The notes: a model not told the origin generated them from the letters alone. DNA of 9,572 nucleotides from an uncultured Treponema sp. (GCA_946538795.1 CAMNGY010000020.1:1-9572); one strand, 5' to 3'; counted from the first letter of the stretch, positions 1 through 6,224 are shown. A program made the numbers and translations.

Positions 1-576
1 ATGAAGCACGTTAGCCGCCCTGGTCGCGGACAGCTCCCAGTTACTCGTGAACACGCTGCCAAGGGGAACGGGCGTGTTGTCCGTATGCCCCTCTATCCGG
101 AACCTGAGGTCTTTAACCTTGTCCTCGTTGAAAAACTGGGAAAGCCGTATCAAGGTTTCCCTGGTCTCGTCTATGTTCAAATCCGCACTTCCCTGATCAA
201 AGAAAGCATCAGATATGAGAGATATTACGATTCCACGCTCATCGCTCGTCACCGTTACCTTGGTAGACTTGATGTCAGGCTGAAAAATACTGATTGCCTT
301 CTTCATCGTAGGCCCAAGGTGGCTGCCTTTTTCCAAGGAAGGAAGAGAGGAGATGACGTTGCCCATGTCAGCCAGACGCCCCTGGCTCAGAGAAATTCCA
401 CCACCGGCATTATTGTTCTGTATGGATGCGGAAAGGGCCGCCATCTGAACGGCATCTGTTTCCGTCGGGTCATACAAAGCAACGAAGAAGCAGAGCATGA
501 GCGTAATCATGTCTCCGTAGGTTCCCTGCCAGGCTGTGGACGGCTTTTCCGGATCCTTTTTTTGTTTTTTTGCCAT
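1..576 (-). CDS. motB: Flagellar motor stator protein MotB (3' end of gene outside window)
   Basis: MotB pairs with MotA to form the ion-conducting stator of the flagellar motor and anchors it to peptidoglycan. Translating the minus strand from the ATG at 574-576 gives 192 residues with no stop before base 1, so the C-terminal end is cut off. The N terminus is Lys-rich and cytoplasmic, followed by one membrane segment (about residues 20-36) that starts TYGDMITLMLCFF; D22 sits where the essential proton-carrying Asp32 of E. coli MotB lies. After a linker comes an OmpA-like peptidoglycan-binding domain with GHTDNTP at 163-169 and SNWELSATRA at 178-187, both standard in this family. The start lies 14 bases after the motA stop, with an AGGGG ribosome site 6 bases upstream, so translation with motA is likely coordinated. 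Codons 2-7 contain two runs of seven A separated by C. Confidence 0.95.
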   Translation of the reverse strand, partial: MAKKQKKDPEKPSTAWQGTYGDMITLMLCFFVALYDPTETDAVQMAALSASIQNNNAGGGISLSQGRLADMGNVISSLPSLEKGSHLGPTMKKAISIFQPDIKSTKVTVTSDERGIVISLISDAFFDQGSADLNIDETRETLIRLSQFFNEDKVKDLRFRIEGHTDNTPVPLGSVFTSNWELSATRAANVLH

Positions 577-590
577 GCTTAGCCCCTGCC

Positions 591-1373
591 TTAGTCTTTA
601 AGGACATTGGCCTCGACCGTCTTGCGGGTCTTCGGGTCGAGGTAGGTGAGCAGCTTCTGTGCAAGGACGCGGGGGTTATCTCCACCCTGAATGGAAAGAA
701 TTCCCTCTATGACCATATCCTTCGCGTTCATCTCGTTTGCGTTCTGGGCAATCAGCTTCTGGGCCATAGGTCCGAACAACCAGTTGGCCAGCCACGCACC
801 GTACAGGGTCGTGATAAGAGCCGTAGCCATGTTAGGACCAAGGGAGCTCTTGTCCTCCAAGTTACGAAGCATTCCTATAAGACCTATAACCGTACCCATC
901 ATTCCGAATCCAGGACCGAATCCTGCCCACTGGATCATCAGGTTGATATACTTCATGTGACGGGCCTCAGTCTGGGCCATCTCGCTCTCAAGGATGGCAC
1001 GAATGACGTTGCCGTCCGAACCGTCGACCATCAGGCGCAGTCCTTCCTTCAGGAAGGGGTCATCCAGATCATCAAGGCCCTCTTCCAGGGCAAGGATTCC
1101 CTCACGGCGGGCCTTCTCGCTGAGCGAAACCATATTCTCGACGATGGCGGCCTCTCCGAAGTCGTAGACCTTGAAAGTCCGGCCGACTATCTTGAACAGC
1201 TGAAGGATGTCCGACATAGGGACACAAATCCACAGGGAGAAGTAGGATCCTCCCACCGTAACGAATACCGAAGGAATATCGATAATGTTCATGATGGAGC
1301 TTCCGCCTGAAATAACTCCGAGGAAGATGGCCGCAGCGCCACCAAGCAAACCGATTAATGTAGCTATATCCAT
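591..1373 (-). CDS. motA: Flagellar motor stator protein MotA
   Basis: MotA surrounds MotB in the inner membrane, and its cytoplasmic loop pushes on FliG to turn the rotor. The 260-residue length is typical. Four membrane segments are visible at about residues 3-22, 33-53, 143-168 and 182-206, with the large cytoplasmic loop between the second and third. R90 and E98 (ARREGILALEEG) match the charged residues that in E. coli MotA contact FliG. P154 (GPGFGMMGT) and P202 (LFGPMAQK) correspond to the conserved prolines 173 and 222. The start at 1373 is supported by a GGGAGG element about 12 bases upstream, which is a rather long spacing. Motif assignments come from family knowledge; residues are read directly. 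It lies between flbD and motB in the order usual for spirochaetes, and a sigma-28-type promoter lies about 37 bases upstream. Confidence 0.98.
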   Translation of the reverse strand: MDIATLIGLLGGAAAIFLGVISGGSSIMNIIDIPSVFVTVGGSYFSLWICVPMSDILQLFKIVGRTFKVYDFGEAAIVENMVSLSEKARREGILALEEGLDDLDDPFLKEGLRLMVDGSDGNVIRAILESEMAQTEARHMKYINLMIQWAGFGPGFGMMGTVIGLIGMLRNLEDKSSLGPNMATALITTLYGAWLANWLFGPMAQKLIAQNANEMNAKDMVIEGILSIQGGDNPRVLAQKLLTYLDPKTRKTVEANVLKD

Positions 1374-1409
1374 AAAAAGAAGGAGCCTCCCGCTATTCCG
1401 TTTTTTTTA

Positions 1410-1436
1410 TTGTCGGTAAATTCTTCTTAGATTTTA
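1410..1436 (-). promoter_or_regulatory. Sigma-28 (FliA)-type promoter for motA-motB
   Basis: Read on the minus strand, TAAA (1433-1436) is followed after exactly 15 bases by ACCGACAA (1410-1417). The known sigma-28 consensus is TAAA-N15-GCCGATAA, so the -35 is exact, the spacing is exact, and the -10 matches at 6 of 8 positions. Transcription would start near 1403, leaving a leader of about 30 bases that carries the motA ribosome site. The site lies in the 85-base gap between flbD and motA, directly upstream of stator genes that FliA controls in many flagellated bacteria. Confidence 0.7.
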
Positions 1437-1458
1437 AACTAAAGTTATACTTTTAGGG

Positions 1459-1653
1459 CTATAATTCTTGGTTTATCCCAATCTTCCGCCTGTATGCGAC
1501 TATCCGCTCTATGATCTCATCAGGAGTCTCCCTGACCACGACCTTCTTCCCCGACAGCATAGTCAGCGTCAGATCCGGCGTCTGCTCCATATACTCTACC
1601 TGGTGCGGATTTATCCAGTATTTTTTCCCGTCCAAACGCGTCACCTCTACCAT
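1459..1653 (-). CDS. flbD: FlbD family flagellar protein
   Basis: This is a 64-residue protein of the FlbD/SwrD family, a small flagellar accessory factor that in Bacillus (SwrD) supports stator-driven torque. The sequence has the family's compact layout: VTRLDGKKYWINP near the N terminus, EYMEQTPDLTLTMLSGKK in the centre, and a basic helix with ETPDEIIERIVAYRRKI near the end. No signal peptide or membrane segment is seen, so it should be cytoplasmic. In Treponema genomes known to me flbD usually follows flgE. Here the gene upstream on the same strand is a TetR regulator, so this copy heads its own flbD-motA-motB unit. The ATG at 1651-1653 lacks a convincing ribosome site, but a promoter ends just in front of it. 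Confidence 0.95.
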   Translation of the reverse strand: MVEVTRLDGKKYWINPHQVEYMEQTPDLTLTMLSGKKVVVRETPDEIIERIVAYRRKIGINQEL

Positions 1654-1661
1654 AATACTCT

Positions 1662-1690
1662 ATAATGACCTATAAATTGCCAGCCGTCAA
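1662..1690 (-). promoter_or_regulatory. Sigma-70-type promoter upstream of flbD
   Basis: On the minus strand TTGACG (1685-1690) and CATTAT (1662-1667) are separated by 17 bases. The -35 matches consensus at 5 of 6 positions and the -10 at 4 of 6. The predicted start of transcription, about 1655, falls only one or two bases before the flbD ATG, so the mRNA would have essentially no leader. An alternative -10, TATAGA at 1659-1664, has a poor 20-base spacer. The match is moderate, and co-transcription from the upstream tetR gene is also possible. Confidence 0.4.
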
Positions 1691-1703
1691 GGGCTTTTGC
1701 CGG

Positions 1704-2231
1704 TTATATGAAGGATTTTATCCCCCTGCATATTTTCATGCCATAATCTTCCATATTATAGGAAAAACCAGAATCCGCCCACTGTATGACCTGGCCAACG
1801 AACTCGCACTTGAGGATCTCAACGACGGCTTCCACCTGGACAGGGGAAAGACGCTGCTCCCCCCCGATTATCACTACGAGCCAGGCGGCCACCTTGCCGC
1901 AGAATCCCCCGAAATATCCCATATACCGGTCACGCCGTGAGGACGCGAATACGGCGGCTACCAAATTCTTGTTCTCCTCCAGGCAGCAGTAAAAGCGCCC
2001 CAAGAAAGCAGACAATGACATTCCTGCCGTACCGGTACCAAAGAGTTCCTCCGTCCTTTCAATGAACATAGTTTCCAGCAAGGACGGAATATCCTTGAAG
2101 TGGTAATAGAAGGTGTTCCTGTTTATATGGCAGGAAGAAGCTATATCGCCAACCGTCACTTTCTCCAGCCCTTTCTTCCCCAACAAATCAAGAAAAGTCT
2201 TTTCTATCTCGCGTCTGGTCAAATTTTCCAT
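1704..2231 (-). CDS. TetR/AcrR-family transcriptional regulator
   Basis: A 175-residue DNA-binding protein with the TetR architecture: an N-terminal helix-turn-helix domain at about residues 4-50, containing KVTVGDIASSCHINRNTFYYHFKD, the characteristic recognition helix and YYHF signature, then a divergent helical ligand or dimer domain. The C-terminal half resembles the group annotated as DhaS-like, but the effector cannot be read from sequence. The ATG at 2229-2231 is chosen: an upstream in-frame TTG at 2238-2240 lies inside the -10 element and could not be transcribed from that promoter. The gene is divergent from fakB-fakA-plsY, the usual position for a TetR protein controlling its neighbours and itself, so a role in fatty-acid or phospholipid genes is an inference. 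Its stop lies 50 bases before flbD on the same strand. Five or six cysteines are scattered through the C-terminal half. Confidence 0.93.
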   Translation of the reverse strand: MENLTRREIEKTFLDLLGKKGLEKVTVGDIASSCHINRNTFYYHFKDIPSLLETMFIERTEELFGTGTAGMSLSAFLGRFYCCLEENKNLVAAVFASSRRDRYMGYFGGFCGKVAAWLVVIIGGEQRLSPVQVEAVVEILKCEFVGQVIQWADSGFSYNMEDYGMKICRGIKSFI

Positions 2232-2239
2232 GCGCGGCA

Positions 2240-2269
2240 ATTATACCATAACAGAAAACCGTTAGTCAA
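2240..2269 (-). promoter_or_regulatory. Strong sigma-70 promoter for the TetR gene, predicted leaderless
   Basis: Minus strand: TTGACT (2264-2269), an 18-base spacer, and a perfect TATAAT (2240-2245) preceded by TGG, giving an extended -10. Counting from the -10, transcription should begin at about 2231-2233, that is zero to two bases ahead of the ATG at 2231, so no ribosome-binding site can be present on the transcript. This is the best promoter in the window by consensus. Confidence 0.75.
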
Positions 2270-2316
2270 ACAGTCAGAAATGCCCAAAATTCAGACAAAA
2301 GCAAAAGAAACGTCCA

Positions 2317-2336
2317 TTTTCTATGCATAAAGAAAA
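2317..2336. promoter_or_regulatory. Candidate operator: inverted repeat TTTTCT-N8-AGAAAA
   Basis: Perfect 6-base inverted arms at 2317-2322 and 2331-2336 around an 8-base centre that itself contains the palindrome ATGCAT. Size (20 bases) and place, between the divergent TetR gene and fakB, fit a TetR-family binding site in the untranslated region of the fakB transcript. The arms are A/T-rich, so chance is a real alternative. I see no well-matched -35/-10 pair for the plus-strand operon, so the relation of this site to its promoter is unknown. Confidence 0.3.
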
Positions 2337-2351
2337 AGCTACTCTACTATC

Positions 2352-2358
2352 AGAGAGG
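2352..2358 (+). promoter_or_regulatory. Ribosome-binding site that fixes the fakB start
   Basis: AGAGAGG lies 6 bases before the ATG at 2365. The earlier in-frame ATG at 2323 has no such element, and the extra 14 residues it would add do not resemble the family N terminus, which normally begins close to the TDS motif. Confidence 0.75.
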
Positions 2359-2364
2359 TATGCA

Positions 2365-3252
2365 ATGAGACCAGTAAAGATTCTGACCGACTCCTGCTCG
2401 GACTTAAGCCGGGACCTGAGGGAAAAATATGACATCGACTATGCGCGGATGAAGACCGTCTATGACGGCAAGGAGCAATGGGCAAGCCTTGACTTCGAAT
2501 ACTATACGCCCAAACAGCTCTATGACATAATGAGGAAAGGGAACAGGATACTGACGACACAGGTCCCGCCCGATGAATTCACGAGGATTTTCACTGAATA
2601 CCTGGACAAAGGATTTGACATAGTATACATAGGCTGCTCCCTCAAGCAGTCCGGTTCGGTCAATACAGGCGCCGTCGTTGCAAGGACGCTCCTTGAGTCC
2701 CACCCCGATGCGAATATATTCTGCGTTGACTCCATGAACGCCTGCATAGGAGAAGGGATGCTCGCCATAAAGGGTGCGACATACCGCGCCCAGGGCCTTG
2801 GAGCAAAAGAAATCTACGACAGGCTGGTGGCCGAGCGCAAGACAATCAACGAATACGTCACCGTCCACTCCCTGGACAGCCTGAAGCGGGCCGGCAGGGT
2901 CAAGGCCTCAGCCGCCTTCTTCGGAAACCTTCTGGGAGTCAAGCCAATCCTCATTGCGGACGCGAAAGGCGATCAGCTCGCCATAAAAAAAGTCAAAGGA
3001 AGGCAGAATTCCCTCCATGAAATAGTCAGCATGCTCAAAGAGACCATAATAGATGCGGAGAGCCAGACGGTCTACCTTTGCCATGCCGATTGCGAGCAGG
3101 AGGAAATAGACACGCTCACACAGCTTGTCAAGGACGAAATAGGATGCAAAGACGTGCATGTCAGCTACATAGGGCCTATTATCGGAGCATCCATAGGTCC
3201 TGACGCCATAGGCATCTGGGCCTATGGCAAAGAAGTGACGTTCGAAGGGTAA
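2365..3252 (+). CDS. fakB: DegV family fatty-acid-binding protein (FakB-type)
   Basis: Proteins of the DegV/FakB family hold one fatty acid in a closed pocket and present its carboxylate to the kinase FakA. From the ATG at 2365 the protein has 295 residues, the usual length. Visible family landmarks are KILTDSCSDL at 5-14, TTQVPPDEF in the usual T(S/T)QP region, IGCSLKQSGSVNTG in the ligand loop, SLDSLKRAGRV (the conserved Arg-containing segment) and IGPIIGASIGPDAIG near the C terminus. In most relatives that last motif reads G-T-H-x-G-P-G; here the position of the ligand-contacting His is Ser276, so carboxylate binding may differ. No signal peptide is present; it should be cytosolic. The fakA start follows 18 bases later and plsY follows fakA, which strongly supports a fatty-acid role over an unrelated DegV function. 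Confidence 0.9.
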   Translation: MRPVKILTDSCSDLSRDLREKYDIDYARMKTVYDGKEQWASLDFEYYTPKQLYDIMRKGNRILTTQVPPDEFTRIFTEYLDKGFDIVYIGCSLKQSGSVNTGAVVARTLLESHPDANIFCVDSMNACIGEGMLAIKGATYRAQGLGAKEIYDRLVAERKTINEYVTVHSLDSLKRAGRVKASAAFFGNLLGVKPILIADAKGDQLAIKKVKGRQNSLHEIVSMLKETIIDAESQTVYLCHADCEQEEIDTLTQLVKDEIGCKDVHVSYIGPIIGASIGPDAIGIWAYGKEVTFEG

Positions 3253-3270
3253 GGAAAAAGGGGAACGGGA

Positions 3271-4947
3271 ATGGCCAGCAACGTTCTAGACGGCAAAGAC
3301 CTTATAAAATTCATAACGGCGGGAGCGGCAAACCTCAGGGAGCACGCCCAGATAGTCAATGACCTCAACGTGTTCCCGATTCCGGACGGGGACACGGGCG
3401 AGAACATGAGCCTGACGATTGAAGGCGGAATCGGAGCCTTCGACGACATAAACGAAAGCTCCATAGGCGAAACCTCGTCCAAAATCGCGTCAGGCATGCT
3501 CATGAACGCCAGGGGGAATTCCGGGGTCATCCTCTCCCAGCTTTTCGCCGGAATCGCCGATGGTTTGAAGGACAAGAAGACCGCAAGCGTCCTGGATTTG
3601 GCCAACGCGCTCAAAATGGGTGTGGACAGGGCCTACAAAGCGGTCGTAAACCCGACGGAAGGAACCATACTGACAGTCGCACGGGAAACCAGCGACTTCG
3701 TCTTCTCCAGGGTCAACAATGAGAACAGCGGCGGTTCCCTGATGGACGACACGCTCAAGGAGATGAGGGACTCGCTGGACCGGACGCCCCAGCTCCTTTC
3801 AGTCCTGAAGGAGGCGGGCGTCGTGGACTCCGGCGGTGCGGGCCTCTACTACATAGTCGAAGGAATTTACAGGACCCTCAGGGGAGAGGACGTTTCGGGC
3901 GAATCCTACTCTGCCGCTCCCATGCAGAAAAAGCTTGATTTCGGAAAATTCACGGAATTCGACGTAATGAAATACGGCTACTGCACGGAATTCCTGCTCC
4001 GCCTCCAGACATCCAAGATAGAGCTTTCCAGCTTCAAGATTGACAGCCTCATAAGCTTCCTGAACACAGTCGGGAATTCCATAGTCGCATTCCAGAACGG
4101 CACCATAGTCAAAGTCCATGTCCACACGATGACCCCCGGCATGGTGCTGGAATACTGCCAGAAATACGGCGAATTCCTCACCATAAAGATTGAGAACATG
4201 ACCCTTGAGCATAACGAGTCAACGGTGACAAACAACTTCATGGCACACGGGGAGATCGTCAAGGCGGAGAAAAAAGCCGAGCGCAAGAAATTCGCGACCA
4301 TTGCCGTCGCAAGCGGGAGCGGCATCCAGAAGACCTTCCGCGACCTTGGGGCAGACTTCGTAATAGACGGAGGCCAGACGAAGAACCCGTCCTCGGAAGA
4401 CTTCATAAAGGCCTTCGATGCGGTGAACGCGGACACGATTTTCGTCCTTCCGAACAACTCCAACATCATATTGGCCGCCAGGCAGGCCGCAGAGCTGTAC
4501 AAAAAATCCGATATCCGGGTCATAGACAGCAAGACCATCGGTGACGGCTACGCGGCCCTGACCATGCTCTCATACGACAGCGAGGACAGCGAGGAAATAG
4601 CGCGCAACTTCGCGGAAGCCATGGAAGGCGTACAGACTGGAGAAGTCTCCATTGCCGTCAGGGACGCAAAGATAGGCGGACTAGAGATCCACAGCGGGGA
4701 TTACATAGGATTCTGCGGGAAAAACATGCTTGCCTGCGACAAGGAGAGACTCCTAGCGGCAAGGAAACTCGCAGAGTCCCTCAAGGCCGGGCAGCATGAA
4801 TTCATGATCGTCATATACGGAAAGGCCGTCGGGAAGGACGAACGTGAGAACTTCCACGCGTCCATAAAAGAAAGTTCCCCGAAGCTGGAGCTTTACGAGA
4901 TAGACGGAGGACAGGACATCTACGACTACCTCCTGATACTGCAATAA
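3271..4947 (+). CDS. fakA: Fatty acid kinase, FakA type (DhaL/DAK2 domain plus DegV-like domain)
   Basis: FakA phosphorylates a FakB-bound fatty acid with ATP to give acyl-phosphate. The 558 residues match the usual 540-560. The N-terminal DhaL-like ATP domain (about 1-205) has NVFPIPDGDTGENMSLT, with D39 and D41 where Mg-binding aspartates lie in S. aureus FakA (D38, D40), as well as NARGNSGVILSQLFAG and DSGGAGLYYIVEG. The middle domain (about 210-335) has C238, H283 and H285 (KVHVHTMTPG), aligning with the zinc-site Cys and two His described for S. aureus FakA. The C-terminal part (about 340-558) is the DegV-like domain that docks FakB. The start has a GGGGA element upstream and follows the fakB stop by 18 bases; plsY begins 8 bases after its stop. 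Isoleucine ATA and arginine AGG codons are common, as in fakB. Older annotation names are DAK2 domain protein or YloV. Confidence 0.93.
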   Translation: MASNVLDGKDLIKFITAGAANLREHAQIVNDLNVFPIPDGDTGENMSLTIEGGIGAFDDINESSIGETSSKIASGMLMNARGNSGVILSQLFAGIADGLKDKKTASVLDLANALKMGVDRAYKAVVNPTEGTILTVARETSDFVFSRVNNENSGGSLMDDTLKEMRDSLDRTPQLLSVLKEAGVVDSGGAGLYYIVEGIYRTLRGEDVSGESYSAAPMQKKLDFGKFTEFDVMKYGYCTEFLLRLQTSKIELSSFKIDSLISFLNTVGNSIVAFQNGTIVKVHVHTMTPGMVLEYCQKYGEFLTIKIENMTLEHNESTVTNNFMAHGEIVKAEKKAERKKFATIAVASGSGIQKTFRDLGADFVIDGGQTKNPSSEDFIKAFDAVNADTIFVLPNNSNIILAARQAAELYKKSDIRVIDSKTIGDGYAALTMLSYDSEDSEEIARNFAEAMEGVQTGEVSIAVRDAKIGGLEIHSGDYIGFCGKNMLACDKERLLAARKLAESLKAGQHEFMIVIYGKAVGKDERENFHASIKESSPKLELYEIDGGQDIYDYLLILQ

Positions 4948-4955
4948 GGGACATT

Positions 4956-5573
4956 ATGATACAAGTCATTTTCACCTGCATCGCCTGTGCCCTCACGGCA
5001 TACGTCATATCCGGGCTGAATCCCGCGATAGTCCTTTCCCACCTCCTCTACCACGAGGACATAAGGGACAAAGGCAGCGGGAACCCGGGCTTCACGAACT
5101 TCAACAGGGTCTACGGAAAGACCGCATGGCTGGTGTTCATACTGGACGTGGGCAAGGGAGTGGTCCTCTGCCTGGCAGGAGGCATCCTGTTCACCAGGGC
5201 CGGCCTGCCCTTCCAACTGGGTGTCTCGTTCACCGGCTTTTTTGCCATGCTGGGGCACTGCTATCCCGTCTGGTACCGCTTCAAGGGCGGCAAGGCCTTT
5301 CTGGTCGCCGTCGCCGCTATTTTCCTGATGGACTGGCGGATTGGCCTGATTGCGGCCGCCGTCCTCTGCCTTATCCTGTTTACGATACGGTATATGTCCC
5401 TGGCAACCATGCTGGCAGCCAGCGTCTGCCCTCCCCTGCTCTTCTTCTTCGGCTATGCGAGCGTCTGGGTACCGGTGATATGCACGGCATCCGTCCTCCT
5501 GCTCATCTTCCGCCACAAGGAGAACATCAAGCGGCTCCTCAAGGGAACTGAGACGAAATTCAAGTTCAAGTAG
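4956..5573 (+). CDS. plsY: Acyl-phosphate:glycerol-3-phosphate acyltransferase PlsY
   Basis: PlsY is an inner-membrane enzyme that transfers an acyl group from acyl-phosphate to sn-glycerol-3-phosphate, making lysophosphatidic acid. The 205-residue hydrophobic protein is typical in length, with membrane segments near residues 4-27, 55-78, 86-104, 115-145 and 160-186. The three cytoplasmic active-site motifs are present: KGSGNPGFTNFNRVYG at 39-54, GHCYPVWYRFKGGKA at 100-114, and RHKENIKRLLKGTE at 186-199, with DVGKG at 64-68. Two variations stand out: F46 where Ala is most common, and A114 at the last position of the usual GGKG glycine loop. The ATG at 4956 has AAGGGA at 4946-4951 as its ribosome site. 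Placement directly after the kinase that makes its substrate supports the assignment and implies co-expression. Confidence 0.95.
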   Translation: MIQVIFTCIACALTAYVISGLNPAIVLSHLLYHEDIRDKGSGNPGFTNFNRVYGKTAWLVFILDVGKGVVLCLAGGILFTRAGLPFQLGVSFTGFFAMLGHCYPVWYRFKGGKAFLVAVAAIFLMDWRIGLIAAAVLCLILFTIRYMSLATMLAASVCPPLLFFFGYASVWVPVICTASVLLLIFRHKENIKRLLKGTETKFKFK

Positions 5574-5631
5574 GAAACTTCCGTCCACAATAAGGCAGAC
5601 TGGCCGCGGCAGCTTAAAAAACAACAGCTGG

Positions 5632-5664
5632 CAAGATTGTAATCAAATGACATCTTGTTTGTTT
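5632..5664 (+). terminator. Weak candidate terminator after plsY
   Basis: CAAGAT (5632-5637) pairs with ATCTTG (5652-5657) across a 14-base loop, followed by TTTGTTT. The stem is short and A/T-rich, so it may not terminate efficiently. No better hairpin with a T-tract was seen in the 202 bases between plsY and the SH3-domain gene. Confidence 0.22.
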
Positions 5665-5691
5665 AGGTAATATGAAGCCTGTACCATTTCC

Positions 5692-5720
5692 TTGACAAAT
5701 GGCGGAGAATCATCTAGGAT
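5692..5720 (+). promoter_or_regulatory. Sigma-70-type promoter for the SH3-protein/M48-protease unit
   Basis: A perfect TTGACA (5692-5697) is followed after 17 bases by TAGGAT (5715-5720; 4 of 6 matches). Transcription would start near 5727, giving a leader of about 50 bases. A second possibility is the extended -10 TGTTATATT at 5748-5756, which has no matching -35 and would start near 5763. Either drives the gene at 5776. Confidence 0.5.
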
Positions 5721-5775
5721 TTTCGAGGCTATCAGTTTTATCCTTTATGTTATATTGTAATTAACGGAGGTTTTT

Positions 5776-6219
5776 ATGAAATTCACAAAAAAAATCCTTT
5801 CAGCTGCCCTGGTCATGCTGATTTCCGCGGCGGCGTTCGCTGAGACGTACTACATTTCAGTAAAAAGCACGAACCTGAAGGCAAAACCGTCCGGCTCATC
5901 CAAAAACCTTTCAAAAGTAAGCTACGGGGATGCGGTCACCTGGGTAAAAGAAGAGGGAAACTGGACTCTGGTCTCCTATGGAAAAATAGAGGGCTGGGTA
6001 AGCACAAATGCCATCACGAAGCGTAAGATAGTCGCCTCAAGCAAGGTTTCTACGGACGCAAAAGAGATTGCCCTTGCAGGAAAAGGTTTCGGAGAGGGAC
6101 TCAATGCGGAAGGCGAGGCCAGCAACTATGCGGCGGTCAATGCCCTGGAAAAGAACGCCATAAGCGAAAGTGAGAACGCCTCGTTCAAAAAAGCCGGCGG
6201 GCTCAAGGTAACGGAGTGA
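5776..6219 (+). CDS. Exported SH3-domain protein
   Basis: A 147-residue secreted or periplasmic protein of unknown role. Residues 1-22 are a standard signal peptide (MKFTKK, a hydrophobic stretch, then AAFA before E23), likely cut by signal peptidase I. Residues 24-82 form a bacterial SH3 domain: YYISVKSTNLKAKPSGSSK, YGDAVTWVKEEGNWTLVSY and IEGWVSTNAI are the usual strand and WxxV/GWV landmarks; such domains commonly bind peptidoglycan or peptides. The tail (about 95-147) has KGFGEGL, NYAAVNALEK and FKKAGGL. From memory a similar tail recurs in other secreted proteins near M48 peptidases, but I cannot confirm this here. A strong GGAGG ribosome site lies 6-7 bases before the ATG. The stop overlaps or abuts the protease start, so the two are almost certainly co-translated and may act together at the cell envelope. 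Confidence 0.87.
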   Translation: MKFTKKILSAALVMLISAAAFAETYYISVKSTNLKAKPSGSSKNLSKVSYGDAVTWVKEEGNWTLVSYGKIEGWVSTNAITKRKIVASSKVSTDAKEIALAGKGFGEGLNAEGEASNYAAVNALEKNAISESENASFKKAGGLKVTE

Positions 6220-6224
6220 TGAAA

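Noticed and set aside
557..571. A7-C-A7 homopolymer pair at the start of motB, as a possible phase-variation or slippage switch
   Set aside because: Runs of seven A encoding a Lys-rich cytoplasmic tail are normal at MotB N termini, the frame is intact, and nothing suggests variation in length.
570..1310. Long plus-strand open frame opposite motA, and similar long frames opposite mutS, fakA and plsY
   Set aside because: They lie antisense to well-recognised conserved genes, show no family resemblance, and are explained by codon bias leaving the opposite strand open.
1391..1410. T8 run at 1401-1408 as an intrinsic terminator on the plus strand
   Set aside because: No stable stem precedes it and there is no plus-strand gene upstream to terminate; it lies just downstream of the motA promoter.
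1661..1666. Perfect TATAAT on the plus strand between flbD and tetR
   Set aside because: No -35 at a suitable distance, and it would transcribe only antisense to tetR; the same bases are better read as part of the minus-strand promoter region.
2323..2364. N-terminal extension of the DegV/FakB protein from ATG 2323
   Set aside because: No ribosome site precedes it, whereas AGAGAGG lies at ideal distance before ATG 2365, where the family's normal N terminus begins.
5598..5630. GC-rich palindrome around CCGCGG and the CAGCT/AGCTG repeat after plsY, as a terminator
   Set aside because: Extended pairing is broken by G/G mismatches and no T-tract follows on the plus strand.
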